Shown here piece by piece: positions 44,265 to 51,724 of a DNA stretch of 64,000 bases (its first letter is position 1; the number at the start of each line of letters is the position of its first letter). Made by a program: the position numbers and the translations under genes. A model generated the notes under the pieces. It saw only the letters and a list, made by a program, of their open reading frames with translations. It made no database searches and was not told the DNA's origin. The stretch is from Alloacidobacterium sp035547425 (GTDB lineage: Bacteria; Acidobacteriota; Terriglobia; Terriglobales; Acidobacteriaceae). The stretch lies in contig DASZUU010000031.1 of NCBI GenBank assembly GCA_035547425.1, positions 1-64,000 on the forward strand, given 5' to 3'.

Positions 44265-45158
44265 ACGTGTCGGAGCGCCAACCCGATGCGCAAGCATCGT
44301 TGCTCTTCGAGGGCAGTAGTACACCTTCGGGGGACAGGATGTAGACCGCATCAAGCCAGCATGATGTAGCGGATGAAAGAGCCGTACGGTGAGGGCCTAG
44401 CGAGCCACACCGGCTCCGAGTCTTGCGGGCATGACCGCAAGGTCAGATACGAAGCGTAGACAGGAGGAACTACGGGCTAGGTTATCGAGCCGCGAAATAC
44501 CCCGAACTTCAGGGCGCCGACGCGTTGACACGACGCGGAAGGCAACATCCCGAGGAGCGTTATTCGCAAGCTCCAATGGAGTCCTGCGCGGTCTGTGACC
44601 CTGGCACGTAGGGACACATCTTGCACGGAAATTGAGAGGTCCCGGGTTCACCCGAGAGCGGCCAGCGTTCTCGGGACGCATCGGGAAGTTAAAGGACTGG
44701 AGCCGATGATGAACGAACACGGGAAGTCGGACAGACCCATAGTACCGGGGAAGTCTCCGAACAAAACCGGGCAACCGGCGGCGGAGGAGATGGAGGGAAG
44801 GGGTCTGCCCAAGGGAAATCTGGGCCAGCAAAACGCATCCCGGACTCAGAGCCGGATCAGTGCGCCCAGTGAGCTGGCGCAGATACGACAAACGGCAAAA
44901 TCGAACAAGGATGCAAGGTTCACTGCTCTGATGCATCACATCTACCGGATCGACACTCTGCGGTTTGCCTACTCGCAGTTGAAGAGGCATGCTGCGGCAG
45001 GTGTGGACGGGGAGACGTGGCGGCACTACGGCGAAGCTCTTGAGGACAATCTCCAGGACCTCTCCCATAGGCTGAAGCGCGGAGCGTACCGAGCCAAGCC
45101 GGTGCGTGTACATCCCCAAGGCGGATGGGCGGCAGCGACCGCTCGGCGTTCCGGCGTC
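44265..45158 (+). mobile_element. Truncated group II intron
   Basis: The 5' RNA leader (roughly 44265-44705) is G-rich and structured, with typical intron-like runs (for example GAGCCGTACGGTGAGGGC at 44378-44395), followed directly by the start of the intron-encoded reverse transcriptase. The element stops within the first RT domain, so most of the RT, the maturase/endonuclease regions and domains V-VI are absent. The left end is approximate because I cannot align it to a family. This fragment cannot splice or move by itself. Confidence 0.7.
44706..45158 (+). pseudogene. Group II intron reverse transcriptase/maturase, truncated and frameshifted
   Basis: Begins MMNEHGKSDRPIVPGKSPNK, followed by GNLGQQNASRTQSR, LMHHIYRIDTLRFAYSQLK and AAAGVDGETWRHY, a standard LtrA-type N-terminus leading into RT motif 0/1. 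At about 45107 the reading frame shifts: the expected RRVYIPKADGRQRPLGVPA is present in the +2 frame, consistent with loss of one base. Homology ends at GVPA (about 45158) where a full protein would go on for about 350 residues. The original frame stops at 45161. Nonfunctional. Confidence 0.8.
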
Positions 45159-45184
45159 TGATGTAGAGCCCATTTTGGGTGGTG

Positions 45185-45465
45185 GGGACACGCCGCAGTC
45201 GTTCGTGTTCTTCGGCGATTAGAAATCCCGTCTGCCTTTAGTTTGGTTCGTTGCGCCTTCAAAGTGTCAACGGGAAGATCATCAAAATGAGGGCTTTGAA
45301 ACAAAACGACCAAGCTGATTCCTAATCCACTTGCCAAGCAGTTATTACGTGAAGCGTTGGCGCTCGCAAGACCCTTGCGATAATGCTGACAGGTTGAGGC
45401 TTACCCCAGCTTGTTTTGCCAGTTCTCCTTGACTGATCTTGCACGCAAAACGTTTTTGATGATGG
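45185..45465 (-). pseudogene. Broken Xre-type helix-turn-helix regulator
   Basis: On the minus strand, around 45440-45370, one frame reads KISQGELAKQAGVSLNLSALSQG, the pattern of an Xre/HTH-3 DNA-binding domain. A few codons later that frame stops, while an adjacent frame continues with LASGLGISLVVLFQSPHFDDLP and DTLKAQRTKLKADG, which fits the rest of the domain and the usual C-terminal region. At least one frameshift separates them, and the 3' end runs into the intron fragment without its own stop. Probably once a regulator of the mobile element. Confidence 0.45.
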
Positions 45466-45473
45466 CCATCTGG

Positions 45474-45860
45474 TCACTGAATTTGTTCTGTTTCACCAAC
45501 GACAGCGAATTTCCGAGTCGAGCCGTCTGCGAGCAAAAATTCATAGACAATTTCAAAGTCCGATGGTGTTTTGTGGTTCTCCGTCGCTATCTTCGCTTTG
45601 TAATCTCCGAGTTTCAGAAGCCCTTGTCGCATTCCTCCATGCTTATAGTCACCACCCGCCAATTCAAATTTCCTTCCGTCAATGACGGCTTCGATCTGTT
45701 GTGGACCAAGGCAGAAGGACGAGCCAGATTGCACGTCACTACACAGGTAGTTAAGATGTGTGGAGATCACATGAGCTGTAAGGGGATACTCGGCGGGATT
45801 CGATTGTGCCGACACAAACACAGCCGATAGAAGCACCATAATGAGCGCGACAGGTTTCAT
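45474..45860 (-). CDS. Small secreted protein of unknown function
   Basis: 128 residues from ATG at 45860 (an ATG at 45878 adds six residues). Signal peptide MKPVALIMVLLSAVFVSAQ. The mature protein is mixed beta with YLCSDVQSGSSFCLGPQQIEAVIDG (a Cys pair, probably a disulfide), then KFELAGGDYKHGGM and a C-terminal beta segment EIVYEFLLADGSTRKFAVVGE. No family recognised. It is the first intact gene after the intron and Xre fragments and diverges from a lipoprotein gene on its other side, so both may share a promoter region of about 110 bases. Confidence 0.6.
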   Translation of the reverse strand: MKPVALIMVLLSAVFVSAQSNPAEYPLTAHVISTHLNYLCSDVQSGSSFCLGPQQIEAVIDGRKFELAGGDYKHGGMRQGLLKLGDYKAKIATENHKTPSDFEIVYEFLLADGSTRKFAVVGETEQIQ

Positions 45861-45971
45861 GTGTTTATTGTCCCTCATTTCAACCGGATATTCTCATCTG
45901 TCGATTCGGTAGACGGAAGAAACTTGATCATGTCTGAACAGATTCACGGTTTTCTCAGCTTTCATTTCACC

Positions 45972-47153
45972 ATGCCTCGTCCGCTCAAACTGCGTTATCT
46001 CGCATCCATATTCGCATGCGCCTTCATTCTTGGCTGTGGAGAACAAGCTGGCACAGGGTCGCAACCTCCAAATACCGCAGCACCTGTTATAGTGACCCAG
46101 CCTGCCAGCCAAACCGTTCCATTAGGAATATCCGCTACATTCAGCGTAGCAGCATCAGGCGCGTCGCCGATGTCGTATCAGTGGGAGCGCAACGGCAAGC
46201 CCATAACTGGCGCATCTTCTCTCTCATATACCATCGAACAGGTCCAGGAAACTGACAATGGTGCAAGTTTTAGCGTTATCGTATCGAATGCAAGCGGCAC
46301 GGCTACTAGCCGGCCAGCCACTCTAACCATCGGTGCGCGGTCTCCGAAACTAGGCGATCTGCGGTTTCAGCAGGTCGATGCGGCTTCAACTCTTCACGGA
46401 TATGTCGGGAATCAATCGACAATTCTTCTTGGACGGTTAGGCTTGACCTATACAAATCAAACCGGTACTCCTCTGTCCCTTGGGCCAGAAATTTGCAGTG
46501 GGGACCAACATTCACCGTATGCATGCAACTGGCCGGTCAACAGCTTCTACTTGCCAGGGGGTGTGTCCGGTCTCACAACCGCCTACCAATCCGACTATCT
46601 CAGCAGCTTTGATGTTGACCTCGCATCTGTTCTCAAGGATCCCAAGACGGTAATCACTTCTCTTGCAATGGACCCCATCTATAACGCTTTCGCGGCCTCA
46701 TACATCTCGACTGATGATGAAGGTGGTTTTGACGCCACGATGCATACGGTTTCCGAAGAGGATTTCGCCAGCGCGGCGGCCCAAGACGCCTTGCAAGGAA
46801 GAGTTATAACGGCGGTTGCATTCAATAACGGAAAGCTGGTGTATTTGTCTTACGGATGGCAAGGTAACGCCTCAACTCAGTACGAAACTATGATTGAGAC
46901 TACGGACTATGATGGCATTCCGAGCGAAGCCACAGCACTGGCGCAATCCGGCTACATCATCACCGCCCTTGGTGGAAATGCGACCGACGGTTTTGTGCTT
47001 GTGGGCACTCGTGTAGCCGGAGATTCAGCCGCACGCCCCATTGTCGTGGCTCTAAACGGTCAACAGAATACCGAATTGTGGCAACAGGGCTATGCGATTG
47101 TCGCTCTACTCGAAGATCAAGAAGGAAACCTTACGTGGATCGGAGAAAAATAG
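45972..47153 (+). CDS. Ig-like domain lipoprotein
   Basis: 393 residues from ATG at 45972, which gives a lipoprotein signal (PRPLKLRYLASIFACAFILGC, Cys22 as lipidation site). An ATG at 45930 in the same frame places 14 residues before it. Residues 40-120 are a bacterial immunoglobulin-like domain: PVIVTQPASQTVPLGISATFSV, then MSYQWERNGKPITGASSLSYTI and NGASFSVIVSNASGTATS. This Ig module is common in Acidobacteriota surface proteins. The rest (120-393) is a beta-rich domain I cannot name, with repeated YxxDYLSSFDVDL-like and GNATDGFVLVGTRVAGDS segments. Probably anchored in the outer membrane. Confidence 0.75.
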   Translation: MPRPLKLRYLASIFACAFILGCGEQAGTGSQPPNTAAPVIVTQPASQTVPLGISATFSVAASGASPMSYQWERNGKPITGASSLSYTIEQVQETDNGASFSVIVSNASGTATSRPATLTIGARSPKLGDLRFQQVDAASTLHGYVGNQSTILLGRLGLTYTNQTGTPLSLGPEICSGDQHSPYACNWPVNSFYLPGGVSGLTTAYQSDYLSSFDVDLASVLKDPKTVITSLAMDPIYNAFAASYISTDDEGGFDATMHTVSEEDFASAAAQDALQGRVITAVAFNNGKLVYLSYGWQGNASTQYETMIETTDYDGIPSEATALAQSGYIITALGGNATDGFVLVGTRVAGDSAARPIVVALNGQQNTELWQQGYAIVALLEDQEGNLTWIGEK

Positions 47154-47338
47154 ATTCACTCTACTTTTGTTCGGACTGTGTATAATTCCCGGCATACGAG
47201 CGGTAGACGCATAGCTCGCATGCATGCAGGCGTTACCCTTCGTATGTTCGGCGTTTAGGTTTCACACGTCTTTCCCTCATCCCAGGTCTGCTGAAGCTAA
47301 GGGTAGTTCTATCTCTCTTAACCTTTATGGAGGTCCAG

Positions 47339-49450
47339 ATGAGGACGGTTTCAAATTTGTCACGCTATGGGAAGCTCATCATTGCCTTGATTGCTTCTCT
47401 CGTTTCAATCTGCCAGGCATCAGCACAGTCGTTTGCGGGCACGGGCGCTCCTGTGACCGGTAGATATCTACATACCGCAACGCTTCTTAGCGATGGACGG
47501 GTTCTGATCGCAGGCGGTCTGAGCGGCGGACCGACCGCCAGTGCAGAGATCTATAATCCGGCCACGGGAACTTTTTCTGCGACAGGAAATCTAGTTCACG
47601 CGCGGTTCGGACACACAGCCACCCTGCTCAATAACGGCAAGGTTCTGATCGCCGGAGGCGAAGACTTCAACGGTCTGGTTGCGGCGGCTGAACTCTACGA
47701 CCCAACAACCGGAGCATTCAGCGCGATTGGTAATCTCGTCACCAGCCGTGCACAGCATGCCGCCCTCCTCCTCAAGTCAGGAAAAGTGCTTCTGGTTGGA
47801 GGTGAGACAAATACTACCGCTGCGATTGGGACAGCGGAATTATACGACCCTGTGACTAACACGTTCAGTTCTACAGGCAATCTCAACACGGCTCGCGGCC
47901 AACTATCTGCGACCCAGCTAAATAATGGACTTGTGCTGGTAGCCGGGGGCTTCGCTAATGGCAATGCCGTCGCTGCATCGGAAGTATACAATCCAGCTAC
48001 CGGAGCCTTTTCGCCTACCCAAAATCTCGCACAGGCGCGCTACGGCCACACCGCAGACCTGCTTCCAAATGGTCGCGTACTGATTGCTGGCGGCGCGACG
48101 ATAAACTCGACACTGTCGAGTGCTGAATTATTTGATCCCAATACGCTTTCTTACACTTCTGCCGGGAGCTTGACGGCTGCTCGCTATAATCACGTCTCAA
48201 CCGTGCTTGAGAACGGCGCTGTGCTGCTAGCCGGGGGACAAGGCAGTGGCAACAACAACCTGACCAGCGCAGAGGTCTACAACCCGTATGACAACACCTT
48301 CACTGCTACCGCAAACATGTCGACTGCGAGGCAGGGGTTTGCGGCGACACTTCTCAACAATGGCAATGTCCTCGTGGAAGGCGGAGGTTCGGGGATCACA
48401 GGCACAGACAGCGCCGAAATCTACTCCTATCCTTTCAGCAGTGGTTCCATGAATCCCAAGTATGTCGTTCTTGCCGTAACATATGCGCCGCCTGGAGCAC
48501 AAAGTTCTGTGAACTACGGCACAAGCACGATGTTTGGCACGAGTACGTCTGTATCGGATACTTTCAACAATACGAACAGTCTCTCTGTAAGTCTAGGCGT
48601 CAAAACTCACATCATTGGAAACACAACGTCGACTGCGACTACTTCGTATACCCAGGAATCCGATACATCCGCTTCAGTCTCAGTCAATAAAACAACGACA
48701 AATTCGACAACGGTTCGCGGGCCAGCAAGTTCAGCCGTTGGAGTAGACCATGATTACGATATTGTCTGGGTCTGGCTGAATCCGCAGGTCCATCTCACGG
48801 TCGGAGCAGACAATAGTAGCTTTATCTGGAATGGGTACACTTTCAATGCAAGCGATCCAATCAACGACATGGATGTGGTAGGTCTTTATGTCTATTGTCT
48901 CAAGAATCCTGCTTCGACCGATCCAGGCTGCACCGATCCCCAACCCCGATTGGCCCGCTCATGGGATACTTCAGGACTAGGCGGAGTTACAGCATCTGAC
49001 TATTCGGCTATCCTCGCGCGAGATCCGTTTGCCAGCAATCCGTCGTATAACCCGGCCACCGATCCGTCCAGCCGCTTCGATCAACAAGTAGGTGAAGCCG
49101 TTAACTATGCGCCGCCTCCATCTGGTGGCCAGCCAGTCACACAGATGTATTCTGTTGCCTACCAGACAACGACAACAAATGGACAAGGGGCTTCGGATAG
49201 CTATCAAATTGGCTTTTCATTCCAAGCATCAACCGGCGACTTTAATAGCATTTTCACATCAAGCGTTAAGAGCACCAATTCAACCACGTGGATGAACAAG
49301 TGGAGTACTACAACGACCAACGTTTCAGGGCAGAATGCCTCTGTGTCGATTACTGGGCCTGCATCGAGTGATAACTATACGGGACCTACAGCGTTTCAGG
49401 TCTGGAAGGATAACGTATATGGAACATTTATGTTTTACCCCGTTCAATAA
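47339..49450 (+). CDS. Secreted Kelch-repeat beta-propeller protein with Ser/Thr-rich C-terminal region
   Basis: 703 residues; an ATG four codons upstream (47327) is possible. Signal peptide to about residue 30. Residues 35-360 contain seven units of about 55 residues with the core TATLLNNGKVLIAGG and AEIYNPATGTFSATGNL, a galactose-oxidase-like Kelch propeller. Residues 370-703 are a long region rich in Ser, Thr and Asn with SVSLGVKTHIIGNTTSTATT-like stretches and a LYVYCLKNPASTDPGC segment; the family is unknown. Lower GC than the flanking genes by eye. Lies within the mobile element as cargo; likely a surface adhesin or binding protein. Confidence 0.82.
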   Translation: MRTVSNLSRYGKLIIALIASLVSICQASAQSFAGTGAPVTGRYLHTATLLSDGRVLIAGGLSGGPTASAEIYNPATGTFSATGNLVHARFGHTATLLNNGKVLIAGGEDFNGLVAAAELYDPTTGAFSAIGNLVTSRAQHAALLLKSGKVLLVGGETNTTAAIGTAELYDPVTNTFSSTGNLNTARGQLSATQLNNGLVLVAGGFANGNAVAASEVYNPATGAFSPTQNLAQARYGHTADLLPNGRVLIAGGATINSTLSSAELFDPNTLSYTSAGSLTAARYNHVSTVLENGAVLLAGGQGSGNNNLTSAEVYNPYDNTFTATANMSTARQGFAATLLNNGNVLVEGGGSGITGTDSAEIYSYPFSSGSMNPKYVVLAVTYAPPGAQSSVNYGTSTMFGTSTSVSDTFNNTNSLSVSLGVKTHIIGNTTSTATTSYTQESDTSASVSVNKTTTNSTTVRGPASSAVGVDHDYDIVWVWLNPQVHLTVGADNSSFIWNGYTFNASDPINDMDVVGLYVYCLKNPASTDPGCTDPQPRLARSWDTSGLGGVTASDYSAILARDPFASNPSYNPATDPSSRFDQQVGEAVNYAPPPSGGQPVTQMYSVAYQTTTTNGQGASDSYQIGFSFQASTGDFNSIFTSSVKSTNSTTWMNKWSTTTTNVSGQNASVSITGPASSDNYTGPTAFQVWKDNVYGTFMFYPVQ

Positions 49451-49492
49451 GGTTGGATAGTTAAGCAAGTAAACTACTGAAATCGCATTGCT

Positions 49493-49537
49493 AATCCGGA
49501 AATGCGTTGATCGAATAGTTCACCGCATTTCTGGATT
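49493..49537 (+). terminator. Long hairpin after the Kelch gene
   Basis: AATCCGGAAATGCG (49493-49506) pairs with CGCATTTCTGGATT (49524-49537), 14 bp with one G-T pair, loop of 17 bases. It begins 43 bases after the stop. There is no T run afterwards, so it may protect the mRNA or terminate weakly. Confidence 0.45.
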
Positions 49538-49783
49538 CGCTTTGAAACGCGATCTTGCTCTAATGCCACCATTCAAAAGTAGTCGTTGCGGAAGCCTCGA
49601 TCAATGAACATATTCTTGAGTATGAGGCGTGCAACCGTGATGGCCGGAAAGCGGAGAACTGGACGGTCGGCCAGTTTTAATTCTCCATCTTCCAAAGGAT
49701 TCAGCCTAGATCAGAGGGCTAACTCTCTGTCGGACATTGCCAAATGGCAGGACGGTTCCATTCTGGTGAAATTGCGGAGTGTT

Positions 49784-49835
49784 TGGTGCGGGCGGAGAAA
49801 ATTGAACCCTCACGAACTTGTGGCCTGCCAATCGC
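49784..49835 (-). other. tRNA-Leu 3'-end-like remnant, possible old attachment site
   Basis: Read on the minus strand, GTGAGGGTTCAATTTTCTC followed by CGCCCGCACCA is a T arm (5-bp stem with two G-T pairs, TTCAATT loop), a 3' acceptor strand CGCCCGC, discriminator A and CCA. Upstream CCACAAG resembles a tRNA-Leu variable arm. The matching 5' acceptor strand (GCGGGCG) is not found about 85 bases upstream, so only the 3' end is present. Such fragments are left where tRNA-targeting integrases insert. Confidence 0.4.
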
Positions 49836-49895
49836 CTGTCATCAAGCAAGCAACGCTGCACGAAGAACAGCCGCCAGCGGCGGCTCGTGCGCGGA

Positions 49896-49936
49896 GATTT
49901 GCCGCTAAGAACGCCCCGGCGGGGCAGCGGCAAATC
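49896..49936. repeat. Strong GC-rich hairpin near the integrase 3' end
   Basis: GATTTGCCGCT (49896-49906) pairs with AGCGGCAAATC (49926-49936), enclosing GCCCC-GGC-GGGGC, with an AAGAAC bulge on one side. About 16 base pairs in all. It is about 105 bases downstream of the integrase stop on the minus strand and could end its transcript; no T run follows on that strand. Confidence 0.55.
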
Positions 49937-50040
49937 GTAACCATCTCAGTGAGAAGAGTCCATATCGGACAGTGGGATGGAACTCCCTACGCCAGCCTCC
50001 GCCACGGCTCCGGCCAAAGACGGCTTCGGGAGATTCACGG

Positions 50041-51462
50041 TCAGCGCGGCCTGTGGCGCTGACCTCTCTTATCTTTGTCGTGTGTCTCTGCCGCTTTCGC
50101 TGCCTTGGGCTTGGCATCGTCTGAGTGTGGCAACTCCCATCCCGCCATACCCTGCAATACACGGTCGGCGTGCTTGATGGTGTTCACATGTCCGTAGTGG
50201 CTTTCAATCATGTGGACAGAGGTTCCCATCTGCTCGGCAAGGAAATACACGTCCACGCCTTCCTGTAATCGCAGCGTGGCGTAGGTATGGCGGAAGCAAT
50301 AAGTCGAGCGCGGAACGCCCTGCGTTCCTTCGCGCAAATTTGCTTCTTTCAGAAGATCGGCAATCAAACTGCTGTACAGTGTCTTCGCAGGCTTGCCGGT
50401 GATGTTGGTAAATACTCTGTCATCCTGTTCCGTGGCTTTGGAAATCGCATGGATGCGTTCTAAGTAATCTCCGACGCTCTTAGGCGCAACCAGCTTGCGA
50501 GACTTGCCCTTGCCCTGCACGAACAACACAACGATCTCGCGGCCCTCGCGGTCTTTTGCGGGCATGATGTCGCGCCAGCGGAGATTCTTCATCTCCGCTG
50601 GCCTCATCCCTGTATTGCAGGCAATCAGAATCATGTTGTAGGTGACGGTGCGATACCAGATGCTCGAAGGCTTATCGGCCTCCCCAATCCACTTACGGCC
50701 TACGGTGTGGAGTTTGCGGTACTCCTCCAGCGTGAACTCGTCACGCCGCATCGTCTTGAGCTTCGGGCGCTCGTCGAAACGCTGGCTTGCTGGAACATAA
50801 CGCTTCTTGACGGCGTAATTCATCACCGCACCGAAGATGGACATTTCAAACCTAATGGTGGAATCACTGATAAAGGGAATCACCCGTTCTTCGGAAGGTT
50901 TGACTTCAATCGGTTTCAACACTCGGATTCCCAAAGTCTGCTGAACCTTGGTGCGTCTCTCGGCTTCATGGTCTGCGAAGGTCTGCGCTGCTGCGACTGT
51001 GATCTCCCGAACGCCGTTGCGCCGGTGGCGCCCCGCGCCGTTCTCCCGCCGCCATGCCGGATAGCCGCCCCAACGCTCGTCACCGATAAGGTGTACCTGC
51101 GTGGAACCGGCGTATCTGTCTAACGTGCCTTCGATGACGGCACGGAGTTTCTTAGGTCGCGCGGCGCTGATCTCTCCGCGCTTCGCCCGCGCTTGCTGCG
51201 TCAACAGATACTCATGCGCCACGTCACGGAAGGGGCGGTTGAATACGGGAACGTCATGCTTGATGCGGAACCGCACATCTGCGTCTTGATCGAAGGCGCG
51301 TTCCCGCGCCGCTTCTTTATCGGAGGTCTTGAGCGAAACCGTCTTGTAGCGGTCGGCCTTCGGCATCTTCATGCGGCAATACCACATGCGATGATCCACG
51401 TCGCCGCGCCGGAAGATGATGAGGCCCGGCTTCAGCTCTTCTTTTTCGGTGACGAATGCCAT
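50041..51462 (-). CDS. Tyrosine-type site-specific integrase
   Basis: 473 residues. N-terminal region (DNA-arm binding, SAM-like core) up to about 230. The catalytic half shows NTGMRPAEMKNLRWRD (first Arg), RSTYCFRHTYATLRL (YxxR form of the HxxR box, Arg391) and MGTSVHMIESHYGHV with the nucleophilic Tyr423. The tail after 440 is polar and Lys-rich. Starts 77 bases from the repeat CTGTGCAGG at 51539, the usual placement next to an attachment site. No excisionase-like gene was seen nearby. Confidence 0.9.
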   Translation of the reverse strand: MAFVTEKEELKPGLIIFRRGDVDHRMWYCRMKMPKADRYKTVSLKTSDKEAARERAFDQDADVRFRIKHDVPVFNRPFRDVAHEYLLTQQARAKRGEISAARPKKLRAVIEGTLDRYAGSTQVHLIGDERWGGYPAWRRENGAGRHRRNGVREITVAAAQTFADHEAERRTKVQQTLGIRVLKPIEVKPSEERVIPFISDSTIRFEMSIFGAVMNYAVKKRYVPASQRFDERPKLKTMRRDEFTLEEYRKLHTVGRKWIGEADKPSSIWYRTVTYNMILIACNTGMRPAEMKNLRWRDIMPAKDREGREIVVLFVQGKGKSRKLVAPKSVGDYLERIHAISKATEQDDRVFTNITGKPAKTLYSSLIADLLKEANLREGTQGVPRSTYCFRHTYATLRLQEGVDVYFLAEQMGTSVHMIESHYGHVNTIKHADRVLQGMAGWELPHSDDAKPKAAKAAETHDKDKRGQRHRPR

Positions 51463-51488
51463 GATTGGCCCCCATCGTTTGACTCGTT

Positions 51489-51547
51489 CTGTGCAGATTC
51501 CGTGTAGGATTTTTTCGTAAGTCGTTGAATCCTCATATCTGTGCAGG
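51489..51547. repeat. Right-end motifs next to the integrase
   Basis: CTGTGCAG (51489-51496), GTGTAGGA (51502-51509) and CTGTGCAGG (51539-51547) occur upstream of the integrase start. The same words stand at 37541-37580 beyond the other end of the element. They may be attR core and arm sites, or integrase operators. Confidence 0.4.
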
Positions 51548-51603
51548 ACCTGTATGGATAATATCAGAAATTTATCTTGTTTATTTATATTTATTTACGA
51601 TAT

Positions 51604-51665
51604 AATTCTCATCCTGAGCGGAGCTTGGCGCGTTTTTGCGCCAAACGCAGTCGAAGGACCTGCAT
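51604..51665. repeat. Intergenic dispersed-type repeat with hairpin
   Basis: TTCTCATCCTGAGCGGAG, then a stem TTGGCGC-GTTTTT-GCGCCAA, then GCAGTCGAAGGACCTGC. Sequences of this type (CATCCTGAGCG ... TCGAAGGACCTGC) are widely repeated between genes in Acidobacteriota genomes to my knowledge. Shortened relatives occur at 37426 and 37465 on the opposite side of the mobile element. Confidence 0.55.
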
Positions 51666-51724
51666 TTCTCTTCGCCATCTATCGAAAATTCATCAATATT
51701 GCCGGCGAATCGTCCTCTTAGTAA

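Larger units (their letters stand above)
49451..50040. other. Non-coding stretch between the Kelch gene and the integrase
   Basis: 590 bases without a convincing gene. It contains a 14-bp terminator-like stem (49493-49537), a fragment resembling the 3' end of a tRNA-Leu on the minus strand (49784-49835), and two strong hairpins (CCGCC-AGC-GGCGG at 49871-49883 and a large one at 49896-49936). A frame of 158 codons crosses all of these but looks like chance. Confidence 0.6.
37541..51547. mobile_element. Putative integrative mobilizable element (about 14 kb)
   Basis: The segment between glgA and the APC permease gene contains a tyrosine integrase at the right end, a MobF relaxase, a VirD4/TraD-type coupling protein and a relaxosome-like protein, plus cargo genes, a group II intron piece and gene fragments. 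Genes for mating-pair formation (VirB4, pilus, channel) are absent, so it would need another element's transfer machine. Possible ends: GTGTAGGA and CTGTGCAG occur on both sides (37541-37558 and 51489-51547), the outermost being a 9-bp direct repeat CTGTGCAGG at 37550 and 51539. The exact ends are inferred; the content is directly visible. Confidence 0.65.

Noticed and set aside
49784..49870. A complete tRNA-Leu gene on the minus strand
   Set aside because: The T arm, acceptor strand and CCA are there, but no GCGGGCG 5' acceptor strand or anticodon arm can be found at the right distance.
49871..49936. An integron attC-like recombination site
   Set aside because: The hairpins are strong but lack attC core sites (GTTRRRY), and the integrase lacks features of integron integrases that I can recognise.
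49586..50062. A 158-codon plus-strand frame before the integrase
   Set aside because: It crosses a tRNA-like fragment and two hairpins and overlaps the integrase end; no ribosome site or family pattern supports it.
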